A DNA stretch of 64,000 nucleotides from Zygnema cylindricum (GCA_037447655.1 JBBHKE010003059.1:184001-248000); one strand, 5' to 3'. Counted from the first letter of the stretch, positions 35,146 through 49,838 are shown. Notes: generated by a model not told the origin, from the sequence alone. Program-made: numbers and translations.

Positions 35146-36025
35146 AGGCTGTTCACAGCCAAATCTAAGCAATCCCACAATAAGTCACTTCAAGCCACTC
35201 CAAAAAGAAACATGTCACCTATGTAAGGCCACTTGTGGCCTGATTTCATAAAACAGGAAACTATTCAAGGCCCACAAGGCCAGATGTAGAAAACATGAAA
35301 TTATCCTGGCCCAACAAGACCAGATGTAATAGGCAAGAATTCGCTATCCAAGACCAATCACGGTCAGATCTAAAGAAAATGCAACCACAATGCCTATGCG
35401 GAAAAGAAGGCACAGCCTTTGGTCGGATCTTAACCCCTCTAGGTTATCGCGCTTAACAACCTATCACGCGCCTGCAACCACAAAGACCCGATTACTCACC
35501 TGGAGCGATCGGTAAGGTCTTCCAGCGATGCTCCAACCTCCCTCCAATTCCGAATTGTCGAAAACAGATCACAGCTTAAAATACCAACGAAGTTAGTAGC
35601 CTGTTAGGGCACGCGTATCAGCACTATGCCATGCTCTGCCCGTCTATAAAGCAATGATAATTTTCGTGATAATTCGTGCAACCTAATATTTATATATATT
35701 TTTTTCTTAGGTTTTTTTTTTTTTTATGAGTTTTTAAGTTTTCTAGGTTTTCTGAGTGAGTTAATCCTGTAGGAAGAAAGAAGAGAAAACGATACCGGAC
35801 AGTTCAACAATCTGAAATTCAGCAACTTAAAAACAAAGTAGGCAACAAATAAAATAGAATCATTAAAGAAAAAAAAAATTATACTTTTTTTTTTCTTTAA
35901 TTTCAACAAATTCAAAACAAACTAGACCGAGGACACCAGGAAAAAAAGAAAATTGGAAATGAAACGAATGAAAATAAACTAGACAGAAAGAAAACAATTG
36001 ACGAATAAAAAAAAATAGAAAGAAA

Positions 36026-36509
36026 CAAATTAAGTACGGGAATATTTGCGACTGTAGCCACTAGGCCCTGAAGTCATCAATATTCCCTACAAGAGTCCAA
36101 TTAGTTGGTAAGAACCCTTCTTCAGCCGAGTGAAAGAGCCGAGATAACCGGTATTCCCCCAAGGCCAGACGAGGTTAGTGTCAGCCCGTACGGTTAGCGT
36201 TCGGACAGCAAGAAAACACCAAGTCCAAAGACACAATCCACAAATCACAGCAAGTAGAAGACTGTCTGGAGGGAAACCTTGCAGGCTGGCTTGCGTCGGT
36301 AGATTAGGTAAGGTCTTAGTACAAAGAGAAGGAAAAGCTCAGAGACAATTACTAGCATAAGCTATGGGTTTGGAAAGAAACCCTAATTCAAAAACTAGCC
36401 TGTCACTAAATATTTAGGTGGAAACCCTAAGATAGAGTTCGACAAATCCCGAGAAAAAGCTTGTCAGAAAACGACAACCTTCCAATGTTGGATTCCCGTA
36501 CTTAATTTG
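36026..36509. other. 18 bp inverted repeats flanking the right 359 bp repeat
   Basis: CAAATTAAGTACGGGAAT at 36026-36043 is exactly inverted at 36492-36509. The left arm abuts the first base of the repeated unit (36044). The right arm lies 80 bp past its end. This suggests a TIR-bounded unit of about 484 bp, of which the left copy at 28253 lacks both arms. Confidence 0.7.
36047..36405 (-). repeat. 359 bp direct repeat, right copy (candidate 5' LTR)
   Basis: Same length and near-identical sequence to 28256-28614, with minus-strand ends TGACAGGC and CAGTCGCA. No primer-binding site follows it: the next bases on the minus strand are AT-rich. Its LTR status is therefore unproven. A 60-codon frame on the + strand is open in both copies but has no recognisable product. 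Confidence 0.5.
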
Positions 36510-39500
36510 CGAAAGTTACTATCTTGCCAAATGGCATTTATCCTATGCTTTCACTAATCCGTACGGTTACACTAATTCCTACATGTCTCTGAGCAGGCAT
36601 GCTTCTATGTTAAAACGCTGCCAGTTTCAAGAGACGACCGCTGCGTGGCCGCCTCAGACTGCCTTACATCTACACCTCGAGGATAAAAACCCTCCTAAGC
36701 TAAGCAAAAATGATGCATGAACCTCCAAGGGTTCATGACTTCAGACACCTGTCAGGTTTGTAGCCGTTTGAATTCTTGACGTTTTATGCGGGTACCCGCG
36801 GTCCAGTTCCACGCTGATTTCACATCGTGTTCCAGTGGCGCCGTACAAGAGTGTATTCTAACCTTTGTCCCGTACGAATCTCTATTTGTACTCTCGGATA
36901 TGAACCTGTAACGTCACCGAAACATGAATTAGTACATAATTATATCATAATACCCGCCGACGTCTTACGGCATGACATTTGTGACACGGTGACGTCATGC
37001 TCACTTGTGACAACATCGACGTCATTGATTCAAGAAATTTCCGCTATGGCTTCTCGATTTCGTCTCTTCGACTTTTCTCACTCGATTTTCCATCAAAATA
37101 TGTTCAAAGGTACAGTATTTTTCAAAGCTTTTTCATTTCATACCCCAATTGTTGTGTTTCACTCCAAAAAATGTGAGATAAAGGTGATAGTGCGAGCCGG
37201 AGTGGGAGAGATGACGATGGCGTAAACTTTTGCTGAGGACACATAAATATGTGATGGTTTGAGACCCCTGTAAATTTTTTTTTGGTATATGCGCATGTAA
37301 ATTTTTTTTTGGTATATGCGCATGACAGGCAAAAAAAAATAGCAAGTGTCCTCCCTCATGCTAAAAATTCCCCACTTGTGTGGCGCGTGCGTGCATATTT
37401 TTTTGTTTGTTGTTCACGTGATACTTTAACTAAAATGAACTCGCGCGGCGATTTTTGATACATATTTTTGATAAGGTGGATTCGCGTGCCAGTGGGTTGA
37501 AAATAGGTGAACGCCAAAATGAGTACAAGAATGGAATACATATAAAGTAAGAAGATGGCGTTCCTTGTCCCATGGTAGAATCAATTTTTTGTACAGCAAA
37601 AGATTTTGTAGATGGGGTTTGAATTGTGGAGGAAAATGATAGAGAAAACACAATACTTTGACACACAGGCACATACCCTCAAATCTTTACTTCATCGTGC
37701 GTTCTTCATTACATGTAAAGAGTTGTTTTCCCAAATAATCGAGCATATTCGTACATAAATTAAGAATATAATGTAATATAAAATACAAATAAAATGTATG
37801 CAAATTTTAAAATTTCCAAAGACGAGAGAAGCCAGTTTGAAGTGTGAAGGTTGTTTGAAACCCTAAAAGTTGTTGGCTACAGTGTAGCTACTGATACGTC
37901 AGTATTTCGTAGATTATCTTTATAAACAATACTTATACTAGAATATACAAGTAGTGGCATGATAAAAAGATTCGATAGTCAACCAAATTTGTTTTCGTGG
38001 AAAATTTCTTATAAAGGTAAAATGTGCGGGATTTTACCTACATATATAAAATCCATATTTAACCAATCACGTGTAATACTTTTACACATAATGCACATCA
38101 CATAGCCGGGGTCAAATTTGCTTCACGGGGACAAAAGCAAACGTCAAGTAAGTTGTTGTCACTATTCGCATCAAAGTACTACAAAAAGATACTTATAGCT
38201 CCAGGGTATAAAGGACGTTAACTAGATCTTTGGCGAACCAACCAAATTCTCCTTTCCCATAGTAGAAGTTGTGAGTGTTAATAGTGTAGTTGTCGATCAA
38301 AATCATCGTCGACATGTTGTGATGTCGGTTTGGCGTATTATTGGGAAGATGGCAAGTTACAAAATAGTTATTTATCAGCTTTGTCATTAAATATTAATAT
38401 CGTTGTAGCCACTGATAGTCAACGATATAACAAAAGATATACATGCATTTTACACGAAAAAAAAAAACCGAATTTGTAAAAAATGCATGGCATGCTCTCC
38501 GTTCGTACCGTACATACTGTATATCAACGTTTTTAGCCATCTCAATAGTGATACCGACCCTTGGCCATTACCAATCGTCGAATAGACTTGATCGATATTT
38601 GGTCTTTTGTGACCAGAAAAAATAGTACATATCAATTATTGACAAAACCAATGCCACATGTAACCATAAAGTTGAAGCTTCTTAATGTTTAGAGACATAA
38701 AAACATCTTCATTTTTTATTATTCTTCAATCAACGAACTTAGATTGCGCTTAACAAGAGTACCAACATGGATAGCGTAGAAATGAGCTTTGTGATGACGA
38801 GGAGGAAATACAATATATTATTTGTTATGTCAAATTATAATGTTTTTTGTTTTACTAGAAAGAGGCAATGTGAAGGAAAGACCAAAAAAGAAGAAAGAGA
38901 AAGAATAATGGAAGAGAGAAGCAAAACCGAAGAAGGGAAAAATGAGAGTGGAAAAGAGGTATAAAAACGAATTGAATACCACAACTCACACAACTTACTA
39001 GGGGTAAAAGTTTGTGAATTCGAATTAATTAGTGAGCACAAATAAATCTCGATAGTAAGTGATAACCAATTAGTTCGAAATTAATAATAAATATTTTGGA
39101 ACATTGCTCCTTCTCTCTTCCCTTCTCCCCCCAACCATTTCTTAAGTAAATTTGAAATAACCAAAATCTTGACTTGCAATGTATTTGCTTCAGCATGCTT
39201 ACTTAAGACACAACAGATTTTCATACAAAATAATTTTCAATTTTATAATATTTTATATTGTGAGATACAATCGATTTATACACACCATAAAATACAACTC
39301 ATACAAAATTGGAAAATGTAATGCGTCTACTTTTAAGTAGTTCACCAAATAATGATCCATTATTTACATTATTATCCACAACTTGCCGAAGCACCACTAA
39401 ATTGCGTTAACTTCAACATTTTATAAAATTGTTGTTCTTTATATAATAATTAGTGCATCATTTTCTATCTGTTTACATTTCACATCTGGTAATTTCAACC

Positions 39501-39843
39501 AAAGAAGAAAAAAATATTGCCAAAAAAACGATGGTAAACATACTTGAGAAATACTACGTTCCCTTATTCTCGTGTTGTCAATTCCTTCTCGATTTACTTA
39601 AACAAAAAAAAACATTATTGTACACCATATCCACAAACATTGATATCTACATTTACTTGAAAGTCTATAAGAAGTCAAAAAAGAAAATCATTTTGAAATG
39701 TATGAAAATGAAAATTTCTGAAAATTTCTCCAAACTTTTTTAAGCTTGGGATAAACTATAGAAAAAAAATCAATTTTTGGATCTTACATTTGGAGAGTGT
39801 GGAAAAACCCAATTGGATAAAATATATGAGACAAAAATACACC
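36510..39843. other. Intergenic, no confirmed gene
   Basis: Contains a 27 bp tandem pair (gtaaatttttttttggtata..., about 37270-37325), AT-rich DNA, and a purine-rich stretch near 38865-38960. Nothing else was recognised on either strand. Confidence 0.45.
37046..37109 (+). CDS. Candidate first exon of an unknown gene
   Basis: ATG at 37046 begins MASRFRLFDFSHSIFHQNMF and reaches a donor (tcaaag|gtacag) at 37110. Just upstream are two CGTCA-type words, including a full TGACGTCA palindrome near 36990. The frame is open from 36827. I could not find a second exon. This could equally be a chance frame. Confidence 0.15.
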
Positions 39844-39851
39844 ATATTTTT

Positions 39852-40443
39852 TAGTGTTGTGTATCGGCAAGGATTTGTCGATAACCGATATGGGCCTTTT
39901 TTCGCGTAGCCAATAATCGATACATGGGTATGGAGATATATATACGGACCGTACATATAAATGTACGGCAAATGTACGGCAAGTTCACTCAACTATACGT
40001 GTTATTCCCTCGACGCGCCCTACTCACAACCCCTATCTACTGAGGTGCCTACCAATCAGTTCATTTATACAAGCAAAAAGTACTGTAGCCGACAGAGCCG
40101 ACATTAGGTATGTACGGCTTTAGTACGGCTCCAGTTAAAACGATGTACCTTTCACATCCGACGCCATGACTTTGTCCCTCTCTTCGTTGGGATCCACTAG
40201 AAACCTGCAACGTGATTAGGTATGTACGGCTTTAGTACGGCTCCAGTTAAAACGATGTACCTTTCACATCCGACGCCATGACTTTGTCCCTCTCTTCGTT
40301 GGGATCCACTAGAAACCAGCCACGTGTACTTCGGACAGAAAGTACAGAAAGTACAAATATATCGGTAACTCTGACCGTTCGATAACTGATAACTATCGGT
40401 ATCGGTGTTATCGCGATAATTTTTTTACCGATACACAACACTA
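39852..40443. mobile_element. hAT-like non-autonomous element with perfect TSD
   Basis: 592 bp with perfect 16 bp terminal inverted repeats (TAGTGTTGTGTATCGG and its complement) flanked by an exact 8 bp duplication ATATTTTT at 39844-39851 and 40444-40451. TIRs starting TAGTGTTG plus 8 bp TSDs are diagnostic of the hAT superfamily. There is no transposase. The interior contains a 103 bp perfect duplication. Confidence 0.92.
40103..40317 (+). repeat. 103 bp perfect tandem duplication inside hAT-like element
   Basis: Copies at 40103-40205 and 40215-40317, starting attaggtatgtacggc and ending gatccactagaaacc, separated by 9 bp. The identity indicates a recent event. Confidence 0.95.
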
Positions 40444-40451
40444 ATATTTTT

Positions 40452-42590
<2,139 letters not shown>

Positions 42591-42605
42591 CAATAATTGG
42601 TAATT

Positions 42606-43390
42606 TAATGATTATGTCTTTGCAGATGAATAACAAAAACCACACAAATAATTTCACAACCTATATGAGAACCAATGAGATACAATCAATAAAATAGCAT
42701 ACAAAAAGTATTACAAAATATAAATGTCTTTTCACATGAATAACAAAAACCATACAATAATTTCACAACCTATATGAGAAACAATGAGATATAATCAATT
42801 AAAAAACATACAAAAAGTATTACAAAATATAAATATAAAAAAAAACCCAGTAGATGATATTTGCAAATAAAACTTCAGCGTGGTATTAGCCTCTTCCACC
42901 CGAGACGTAGATTCATTACCAAAGTGTGAACAACGCCTCTTCCACCCGAGACGTAGATTCATTACCAAAGTGTGAACAACGGTCCGCCAATGCGTTCAGA
43001 AAATGATATTTCTAAAGAAACCATCTATTTTCCAAATATAAAAATATTTACTGATTTACATAAAATTTGGTGTCAAATTTATTTAATGATTATGACTTCG
43101 CACATGAATAACAAAAATCACACAAATAATTTCACAACCTATATGAAAAACAATGAGATAGAATCAATTAAACGAACAAATAAACATACAAAAAGTATTA
43201 CAAAATAAAAATACCCAAATAAAAACTCATCAGTGGATATTCGCAAATAAAATTCAGCATGGCATGAGCCCCCTCAACCCGCGACGTAGATTCTTCACCT
43301 AAGTGTGAACGGCGGTCCGCGTATGCGTTCAAAAAACGCTCATTCCAAAGAAATCATATTTTTTCATGATTAGCATAAAATAAGGTGTCA
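42606..43390 (+). repeat. Three-copy tandem repeat, unit up to about 360 bp
   Basis: Copies begin at about 42606 (truncated, about 119 bp), 42725 and 43086. They share gaataacaaaaacca, aataatttcacaacctatat, cacaacctatatgag, caaaaagtattacaaaata and, in the longer two, cgacgtagattc and ggtccgc..atgcgttca. A 46 bp sub-duplication (cctcttccacccgagacg..., 42890-42981) lies in the middle copy. Confidence 0.85.
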
Positions 43391-44147
43391 GACTTTCCCA
43401 CAACACCTCAAATTATTCTAGAGAATTTGACTGTACAACTTTATTCCATGTTCAATATAAAGCCTCTGGTTTTGTGTCCGACCCATTAAAACAGGTTTAA
43501 ATTTAGCCACGACATTTTCATCAATGTGCCATTGACAAATGAGTTTTTTTGGCATTAAAACAATGATTCAAGCTAATTCACGATATGCTACACACAATTT
43601 TAGAAGAGTGTTTTTTAGGAATAATTTAACTAATTGCTTCAAAACGCATTTGTGATCATGAGGGTTTTTTAAACCCAAAAAAATAAAACGTATCTAGAAG
43701 TGTTGTTATTCAAAGACCACCCAACCCTATGAAATATTTGCATCTTAAATCAATTCGTTTTATATGTACAATCGAACAAAATACATGTATAGTTCGTTTT
43801 TAGCATATTAACCGGTGTTTTAAGCGATAAGAAAAGATGAGTGATGCAAGGTTTGTTATCTTTTTCATACTTACTTTCGAACATTATGAAGTACAATAGA
43901 TGATTTACCGTTTCCCATTCTCATATTGCCGCCGTATACTGTAAATAGCCCAAACTGTTACATAACATGGTTTTTCTTGTAATTGTTAAGAGCTCACAAC
44001 CTTTGTTATGCCAATAATCGTAAAGAGCTCGCAACATGTTTCGGTTTTGATCCAATTCTAAAAATGTGTAGCTTTCTCAACGTCACTGTTATCCAATCCA
44101 CGCATAAGGTGCAATTATGTGTCCTCCATTAGACTACAGAATTCAGA
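43391..44147. other. Intergenic, nothing recognised
   Basis: AT-rich DNA without coding signal; a short repeat gtaaagagctcgcaac/gttaagagctcacaac occurs near 43985-44037. Confidence 0.45.
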
Positions 44148-44241
44148 GAGCCTCTATATAGTTTTTAACTAACCCACTTTCAGCCACAACCATTGAGCCT
44201 CTATATAGTTTTTAACTAACCCACTTTCAGCCACAACCATT
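44148..44241 (+). repeat. 47 bp perfect tandem duplication
   Basis: Two identical copies beginning gagcctctatatagttttta at 44148 and 44195. Confidence 0.95.
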
Positions 44242-44451
44242 GTTGCCCAAGAGGACAAATTGACACTCTGACTGCACCCATGTGCAGCGTGGACTCCCCT
44301 AAGTCCGTAACAAAAAGAATCACTGAAAACGGCCAACCAGACGATAAATTATGAGGTGGCAAAGGTGCCAATTTATACAAACTCTCAAAGAGAGAGGTGA
44401 CTGTCTACTGAAAAATTACTAAGTCGTAAACCCATCTCACAACCCCTATCT

Positions 44452-44900
44452 ACTATAGTACGATCCAATCAATCACTGTGTAGTACACAAAGGTACTACG
44501 ACCGATGTACTTTCTGTACGGCTTGTGTACGAAAAGGCCATTGAGTAGACGAGTGTCCACGTTTTACTCGTCCTTATGTTCCGCGGAATTTCCGCGACCA
44601 GATGTTTTCTCTCCTCGTGGCGTCAGGTCATGCCACATCCGAAAACCGCCAAAGTGACCATTCCGGTATCTCGGCGCCGACTATAGTACGATCTAATCAA
44701 ATCACTGTGTAGTACAGAAAGGTACTACGGTTGATGTACTTTCTGTACGGCTTGTGTACGACAAGGATATTAAGTAGACGAGTGTCCAGGTTTTACTCGT
44801 CCTTATGTTCCTCGGAATTTTTGCGACCAAATGTTATCTCTGGCGTCAGGTCATGCCACGAACGAAAACCGCCAAAGTGACCATTCCGGGATCTCGGCGC
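44452..44900 (+). repeat. 228 bp tandem duplication
   Basis: Copies start actatagtacgatc at 44452 and 44680 and end tctcggcgccg. Divergence is modest, with small indels. The preceding cacaacccctatctac phrase also occurs inside the hAT-like element at 40024, suggesting a common source element. Confidence 0.85.
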
Positions 44901-45102
44901 CGGTATGTGCCGCTGGATCAAAATCCAACATTAAATGTGAACCGTCGAAACAAATGTCCAATTCATTTGTTTCGTGCGGATTTCATGTTCGCACTATATT
45001 TTCAACTGGTTTTATGTTCCCTCATTTATAATTTCGTTAATTGGATTAACAATGATATTATAGTTTATATATTTATCACACCTTATGCATACTAGCGAAC
45101 TT

Positions 45103-45345
45103 CTACGACATACCGGTTAGAGCTGACAGCTACGCCTCGCTGTGCCAGTCGGAGGTTCGAGTCTTGCCGGACTCAACCTTTTGTTGAGAGTGACTTATGT
45201 CACTATTTAGCCTTGCTTATGGAGCTGAGGCAGACATGGCTCCATCACTCTCTCTCTCTCTCAAGGACTATAACAAGTATGAGGGCTAGAGAGAAGGGGT
45301 GGAGGCAGGCTACTTGTGCTTGTCTTGCCTTTTTCATTAAACTAA
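45103..45345 (+). mobile_element. tRNA-derived SINE candidate
   Basis: The head contains an A-box-like ggttagagctgacagc (45115-45130) and a perfect pol III B box GGTTCGAGTCT (45154-45164) at tRNA-like spacing. The anticodon-arm equivalent (acagc..gctgt) has an 8-base loop and the acceptor stem does not close, so it is not a functional tRNA. A body of about 150 bp follows, with a CT run (45250-45261). Confidence 0.55.
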
Positions 45346-46179
45346 TTAGACCTAGAAAATACACTATAAATCTAGCTATTCCAACATAAGGTGCGCTATG
45401 ATATGTGGAGATCTTTCATGATTATGTAGTGGTATTTTTGCGGATAATTCCCATCTGCCATCCTTATCGCACCGACAAACACGAAATGGACATATTATTC
45501 GTTGATACTTATTGAGAAATATGAGGGTTTAACCATTGTCCTATTTTTCTCCCTTTCGCAACTCTATAAATACCCCATCTATCACATTGGAGAAAAAGTG
45601 GTTTTTCTCTTTAATAAGCCATTGATATATCATAACATTAATCCATGGTAAATTTTGTGTAGTACGTAGAATCTCATCCCTTCAATCGAATTTCCCAATC
45701 CGGTATAGGCAACATCTTTTGAGGAAAGAGAAAAATAATCAATAATAAATACGAATTAAAACACACATAAGGTTTTTTACCTTAAACCTACCCTAACTTT
45801 AAAACATACCTAAAGCTCTAACTCTAATTGTGAAATTATATGTAAAACTTCTTTAATTCAAATAACATTCATATTAAAAAAATATAGCAAAATACATTAT
45901 TATCTATAACCTAGACCTTAGCAAACCATATGAAGCCCACTTGTTGTTAAAATGTTAAAGCATTTAAAACTATATAGCTTATACCAAGGTGCTTCTCAAA
46001 AAAATTGTGAAAAAACATAAGAAAACCAAAAATAACAAATGTTGCCTTACATTAACACCAAATTTTATTGATGTAAAATTTCGACCAAATGTTTGCCTTA
46101 TGAAAAGGAAAAGTGCTTCCATGCGTCTAACTTCATAGATAGGACTTGCGCGAATGAATGTCAATTTCGTTATCAAGGT
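45346..46179. other. Intergenic, nothing recognised
   Basis: AT-rich, no coding signal. A short repeat acctaccctaac/acctaaagctctaac occurs near 45785-45820. Confidence 0.45.
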
Positions 46180-46180
46180 A

Positions 46181-47109
46181 CATCACCAATCGCTATAAGA
46201 GTAAAGGAAAGAATAGCGTAAAAAAAAATAGTGTTATAAACGCTAATTGGGAAAAAGAAAATATATATATATATATATATACTAATTAATCACTAACTCT
46301 AATTTGGGATTTTTCGAATAATATATACCCGCCGTATGGATTTTTGCATCAATATATGTTTTCGTACAAATTCTGACAATTCTTACGCCAAATCTGAATA
46401 TTCGAGTTTGCGTCTCTTTTTCCCAGTGCGCATTCACATGCGTGCGCAATTACATTAAATGACTTTTTGTACATTATTATTGGTACGGACAAACCCTGTC
46501 CGTAACCACACTACACTATAAACATCACAGTTTACTTCCGTCATTAACGCTAATACAAAAAAGAACCTTAAAAGGCATAAAGGAAATTATAGAATTATGG
46601 ATTGTGTTTCAAGTTTTTATTTTTTTTTGTTAAAGGACACCAAATTAGCATTATTTACTCTAATAGCGATTGGCGGTGTTGTAGAAACTTGAAATACAAT
46701 CCATAATTATATTTTTTCCTTTACGCCTTTTAGGGTTCTTTTTTTAATTAGCGTTAATAAGGGAAGTACACTGCGATGTTTATAGTGTGGTGTACAGACA
46801 GGGTTTTTCCGTACCAAAATGTACTTTTTGAAATAAAAATGTACACGCACGTATGTGAATGTGCACTGGAAAAAGAGACAAAAACTCGAATATTCAGATT
46901 TTGGCGTACGAATTGTCAGATTTTGTACGGGCACATATTGTGACGTAGACATCGACACGGCGGGTGTTTATTATTCGACAAAACCCAAATTAGAGTTAGT
47001 GATTAATTAGTATATATGTTTTTTTTTATTCTTTTTTTCCTAATTAACGTTAATAACACTAAATTTTTTTACGCTATTTATTCCTTTACTCTAATAGCGA
47101 TTGGCGGTG
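46181..47109. mobile_element. 929 bp foldback element of family A
   Basis: Flanked by TA (46179-46180, 47110-47111). The left arm runs from catcaccaatcgctataaga through ggaaagaatagcgtaaa, taattaatcactaactctaat, attcgagttt, acaaaccctgtccgta and ctataaacatc to gcgttaat/aacgctaat near 46550. The right arm repeats these inverted and in reverse order to ctaatagcgattggcggtg. The arms are roughly 400 bp, with the centre near 46640 holding a small family A end. The transcript would be a near full-length hairpin. Confidence 0.85.
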
Positions 47110-47111
47110 TA

Positions 47112-48173
47112 CCGTCCATGGCAAACCTAACTCCTGAGGCATGTACTTCGGAATAAAGAGGAACTATTGGAGAAACAGGAAGTCTTTTTATGCAAGTTCA
47201 ACAACTTAGATTTAAGTGAATCTAGCTTATCGTCTGAGCCATTAAGAGTTGAGCCAATTTGTCTTGTGCCGTAATGGACTGTACTGTACTGAATCTTGCG
47301 TTTTTAGGAGTGAAGGTCGTGTGTGAAAGGGTCCACGTCGCCTTTCACTCCTTTCACTCCAATTTCGCTTTACGACGCCTCGCGCCGCACGGCGCGTCGC
47401 AGGTATAAATATGTTTAGGGTTTTTTTCTCATTCGTGTTTTTTTTATATAAAAAAAAACACAACCAACAACCCTATGACCCTATTAATCTGCGGTACCCG
47501 GGCGGTATTTTGCAGAGTGTGAAAGGCAAGGGGCATTTCGTAATGTGAAAGAGGGTTTCACACCTTTCACACCACGGGCGAGAAAAATAACGAACCTTAC
47601 TTATACTAGTTCCCGCGAACCCAAACATTCACTGGACCTCGTAGTATAGTAAAGAAAGTCCTCGTAGAAAACCCGGTTATTTCGCTTGAAGACGCCACGT
47701 GTAGAATGCAAGTTTCACCAGTCGTACTTTTTGACAAACATATTGACAATTTTGGCTCAATTTTGAGAAATAAGTAATGATAACAACCTAAAAAGTTAAA
47801 GAAATGAAAGAGACCAAGCAGCCAGATACAATTAAACAAGTACATTACTCGAAAATTCACATGCTGACTCTCTAAAAACGTTTTTTCAAATGTTACAACG
47901 TTGCATATATGACTCGACGGTTATGCTTTTAGGGGTATCTTTTTAAACCCACCACTGGTGTAACGTGTGGTGTTCTTTGCATTGCATTTCAATTTACCTG
48001 GTATTTTTTGTCCCAAATCTCATCACATTCTTTATTTTTCTTTAATTTTCACTTTTTGGGTGGCTTGTTTGTCGCAGACAGCCGCTTGGGAAATAATGCC
48101 GAATATTGGAAATTGACATTTTGTACCTTAGTGCCGACAAAATGTGCCGGGGAGCTAATAATTACGGTACAAT
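47112..48173. other. Intergenic, nothing recognised
   Basis: A GC-rich patch at 47370-47402 (gacgcctcgcgccgcacggc) and ctttcactc repeats are the only notable features. Confidence 0.45.
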
Positions 48174-48175
48174 AC

Positions 48176-48656
48176 ACCGCGAATCGTTATTAGCCTTATG
48201 TACTGCTCTCCGTACCTAAATTTTGACATTGATACCGAAATTGATTAACAAACATAATTTTTCCTTGACGTTAATTACGGTTCTTGTAAATTAGCGTTAA
48301 CGGTCATAGCGTACTTATTTCATGAATAGTGTGATGTACGGAAGGTTTTTGTTCGTACAACACTGTACTTCACTAGCGAAAATCGTACAGAAATGGTAGT
48401 TAACTATGTCGGTTGCACACAGAACTGCGCTTAGAATAAACCTGGAGTCGAATTTGCGACAAACTCTTTCGCAAACCCAAATTATAATTATGGATTAATT
48501 ATAGTAAATGGACGCGACATTGTCAGATTTTGTACTCCTACCAATTTTACTGTTTTTTTAATGACGGCAGATCTAGATCCGTTTTTAACCTAAATCAGAG
48601 TTATGGAGAAAATACAATTAAACATTTTTTTAAAAAAAATGCAATATCCAAATTAG
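48176..48656. mobile_element. Family A-type element, partial
   Basis: After TA at 48174-48175 comes the canonical end caccgcgaatcgttattag, then gttaatta, ttagcgttaa, the tagtgtgatgtacgg phrase and gatttgcgaca-like sequence shared with the foldback arms. The right end was not located. The family C element at 48657 may have replaced it. Confidence 0.55.
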
Positions 48657-49250
48657 TAGTGTTGGGTATCGGGTAAATTCATATCGCGATAATCTCGATA
48701 TTCGATATATCGAATATCGATCGAGGAGGATCCTCGATATATCGTACCGAGACCAACATAAATCATCGCAATATATATCGCGATATATATAATTTTTTAA
48801 ATATATATATACATATATTTTTTATACAATATATTTGTTTAGCGGAAAAGTGAAATTGTCTAATACGCCACGTAAGCTGTGATTTTCGTTCCGTGACTTA
48901 AAGGTAGACGCCGCAAAATGTAACCGACAAAAAAACACTAATTTTGAAATTCTAATGATTAATTATTTGGGGTATGGTTACACGAGGAGGTCTCAATAAT
49001 AGTACGGACAGCAAAATTTATGTATTACAGAGGCCTCGGGTACATTGCGTATCTTTTGTAAATAAGTTTTACATACGTGTTTTGATATGAGTGGTTCCAC
49101 ACAAGGTGACAGCCAAATCTCAAAAATCATTGAGTATCTGGAAACCGACCTTTTTCGTCTAGAAAATCGTACTTGCGTATGACCTGCGTGTACTTCACAA
49201 GTGTACCTCGTTAATGTACCTCAGAGATCTCTTCACTCCGCTGACTTTCT
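48657..49250. mobile_element. Family C hAT-like element, right end not found
   Basis: Begins TAGTGTTGGGTATCGGGTAA and continues through the gatattcgatatatcgaata palindrome, gccacgtaagctgtgatttt, acgccgcaaaatgtaac, aatagtacggacagcaaaat and gtacctcagagatctc. This is the order found in the complete copy at 60412-61260. The terminal cgatacccaacacta is not present here. Confidence 0.7.
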
Positions 49251-49364
49251 TTTTTTTTACAAAAGATGAAACTAGAAATTCGTCAAGATTCTCCAGAATT
49301 TTTGGCGAAAACTTCCACCGTCCGATTCCGAATTTTCGACACAACGCCCCTTCTATCCAGTTTC

Positions 49365-49540
49365 TGGCTAGTCTCCTCTGACTGTCCTCATGAGGACACT
49401 TTGCGATTACTCGATGCATGTTTTGGTCCACTTGTAAAATGCAGAGTCGTGGATGGCTAGTCTCCTCTGACTGTCCTCAGAATGACACTTTGCGGTTACT
49501 TGACGCGTGTTTTGGTCGACTTGTAAAATCCAGAGTCGAT
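49365..49540 (+). repeat. 89 bp tandem duplication
   Basis: Copies start tggctagtctcctctgactg at 49365 and 49454 and end aaaat.cagagtcg. A separate 28 bp pair, caaagccacc.tgttcgacga, lies at 49600-49655. Confidence 0.9.
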
Positions 49541-49838
49541 CCACGACGGACGTGAAGTTATAAACTTACATGTGGCAAATGGCGTGTACCTTCTGACATC
49601 AAAGCCACCATGTTCGACGACAAAATCTCAAAGCCACCCTGTTCGACGACAAAATCTTGGTTGTAGGACATATTGTCACTCCTCCGCTGGTATAACGATA
49701 ATACATGAACGTACAAATGGTACATTCATGGACATTTGTACAAGTTTTCATTTTGCAACGGTTTTCGTGACCTTTTGTACAACGACAAATACAAGGACGT
49801 ACAGATTGTACATTGGCGTGATGCTACTAGATATTTTT

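Noticed and set aside
36827-37225. 132-residue protein
   Set aside because: No recognisable domain. The possible first exon at 37046 is kept only as a low-confidence feature.
45111-45175. Functional tRNA gene
   Set aside because: The B box is good but the anticodon loop has eight bases and the acceptor stem does not pair. Treated as a SINE head instead.
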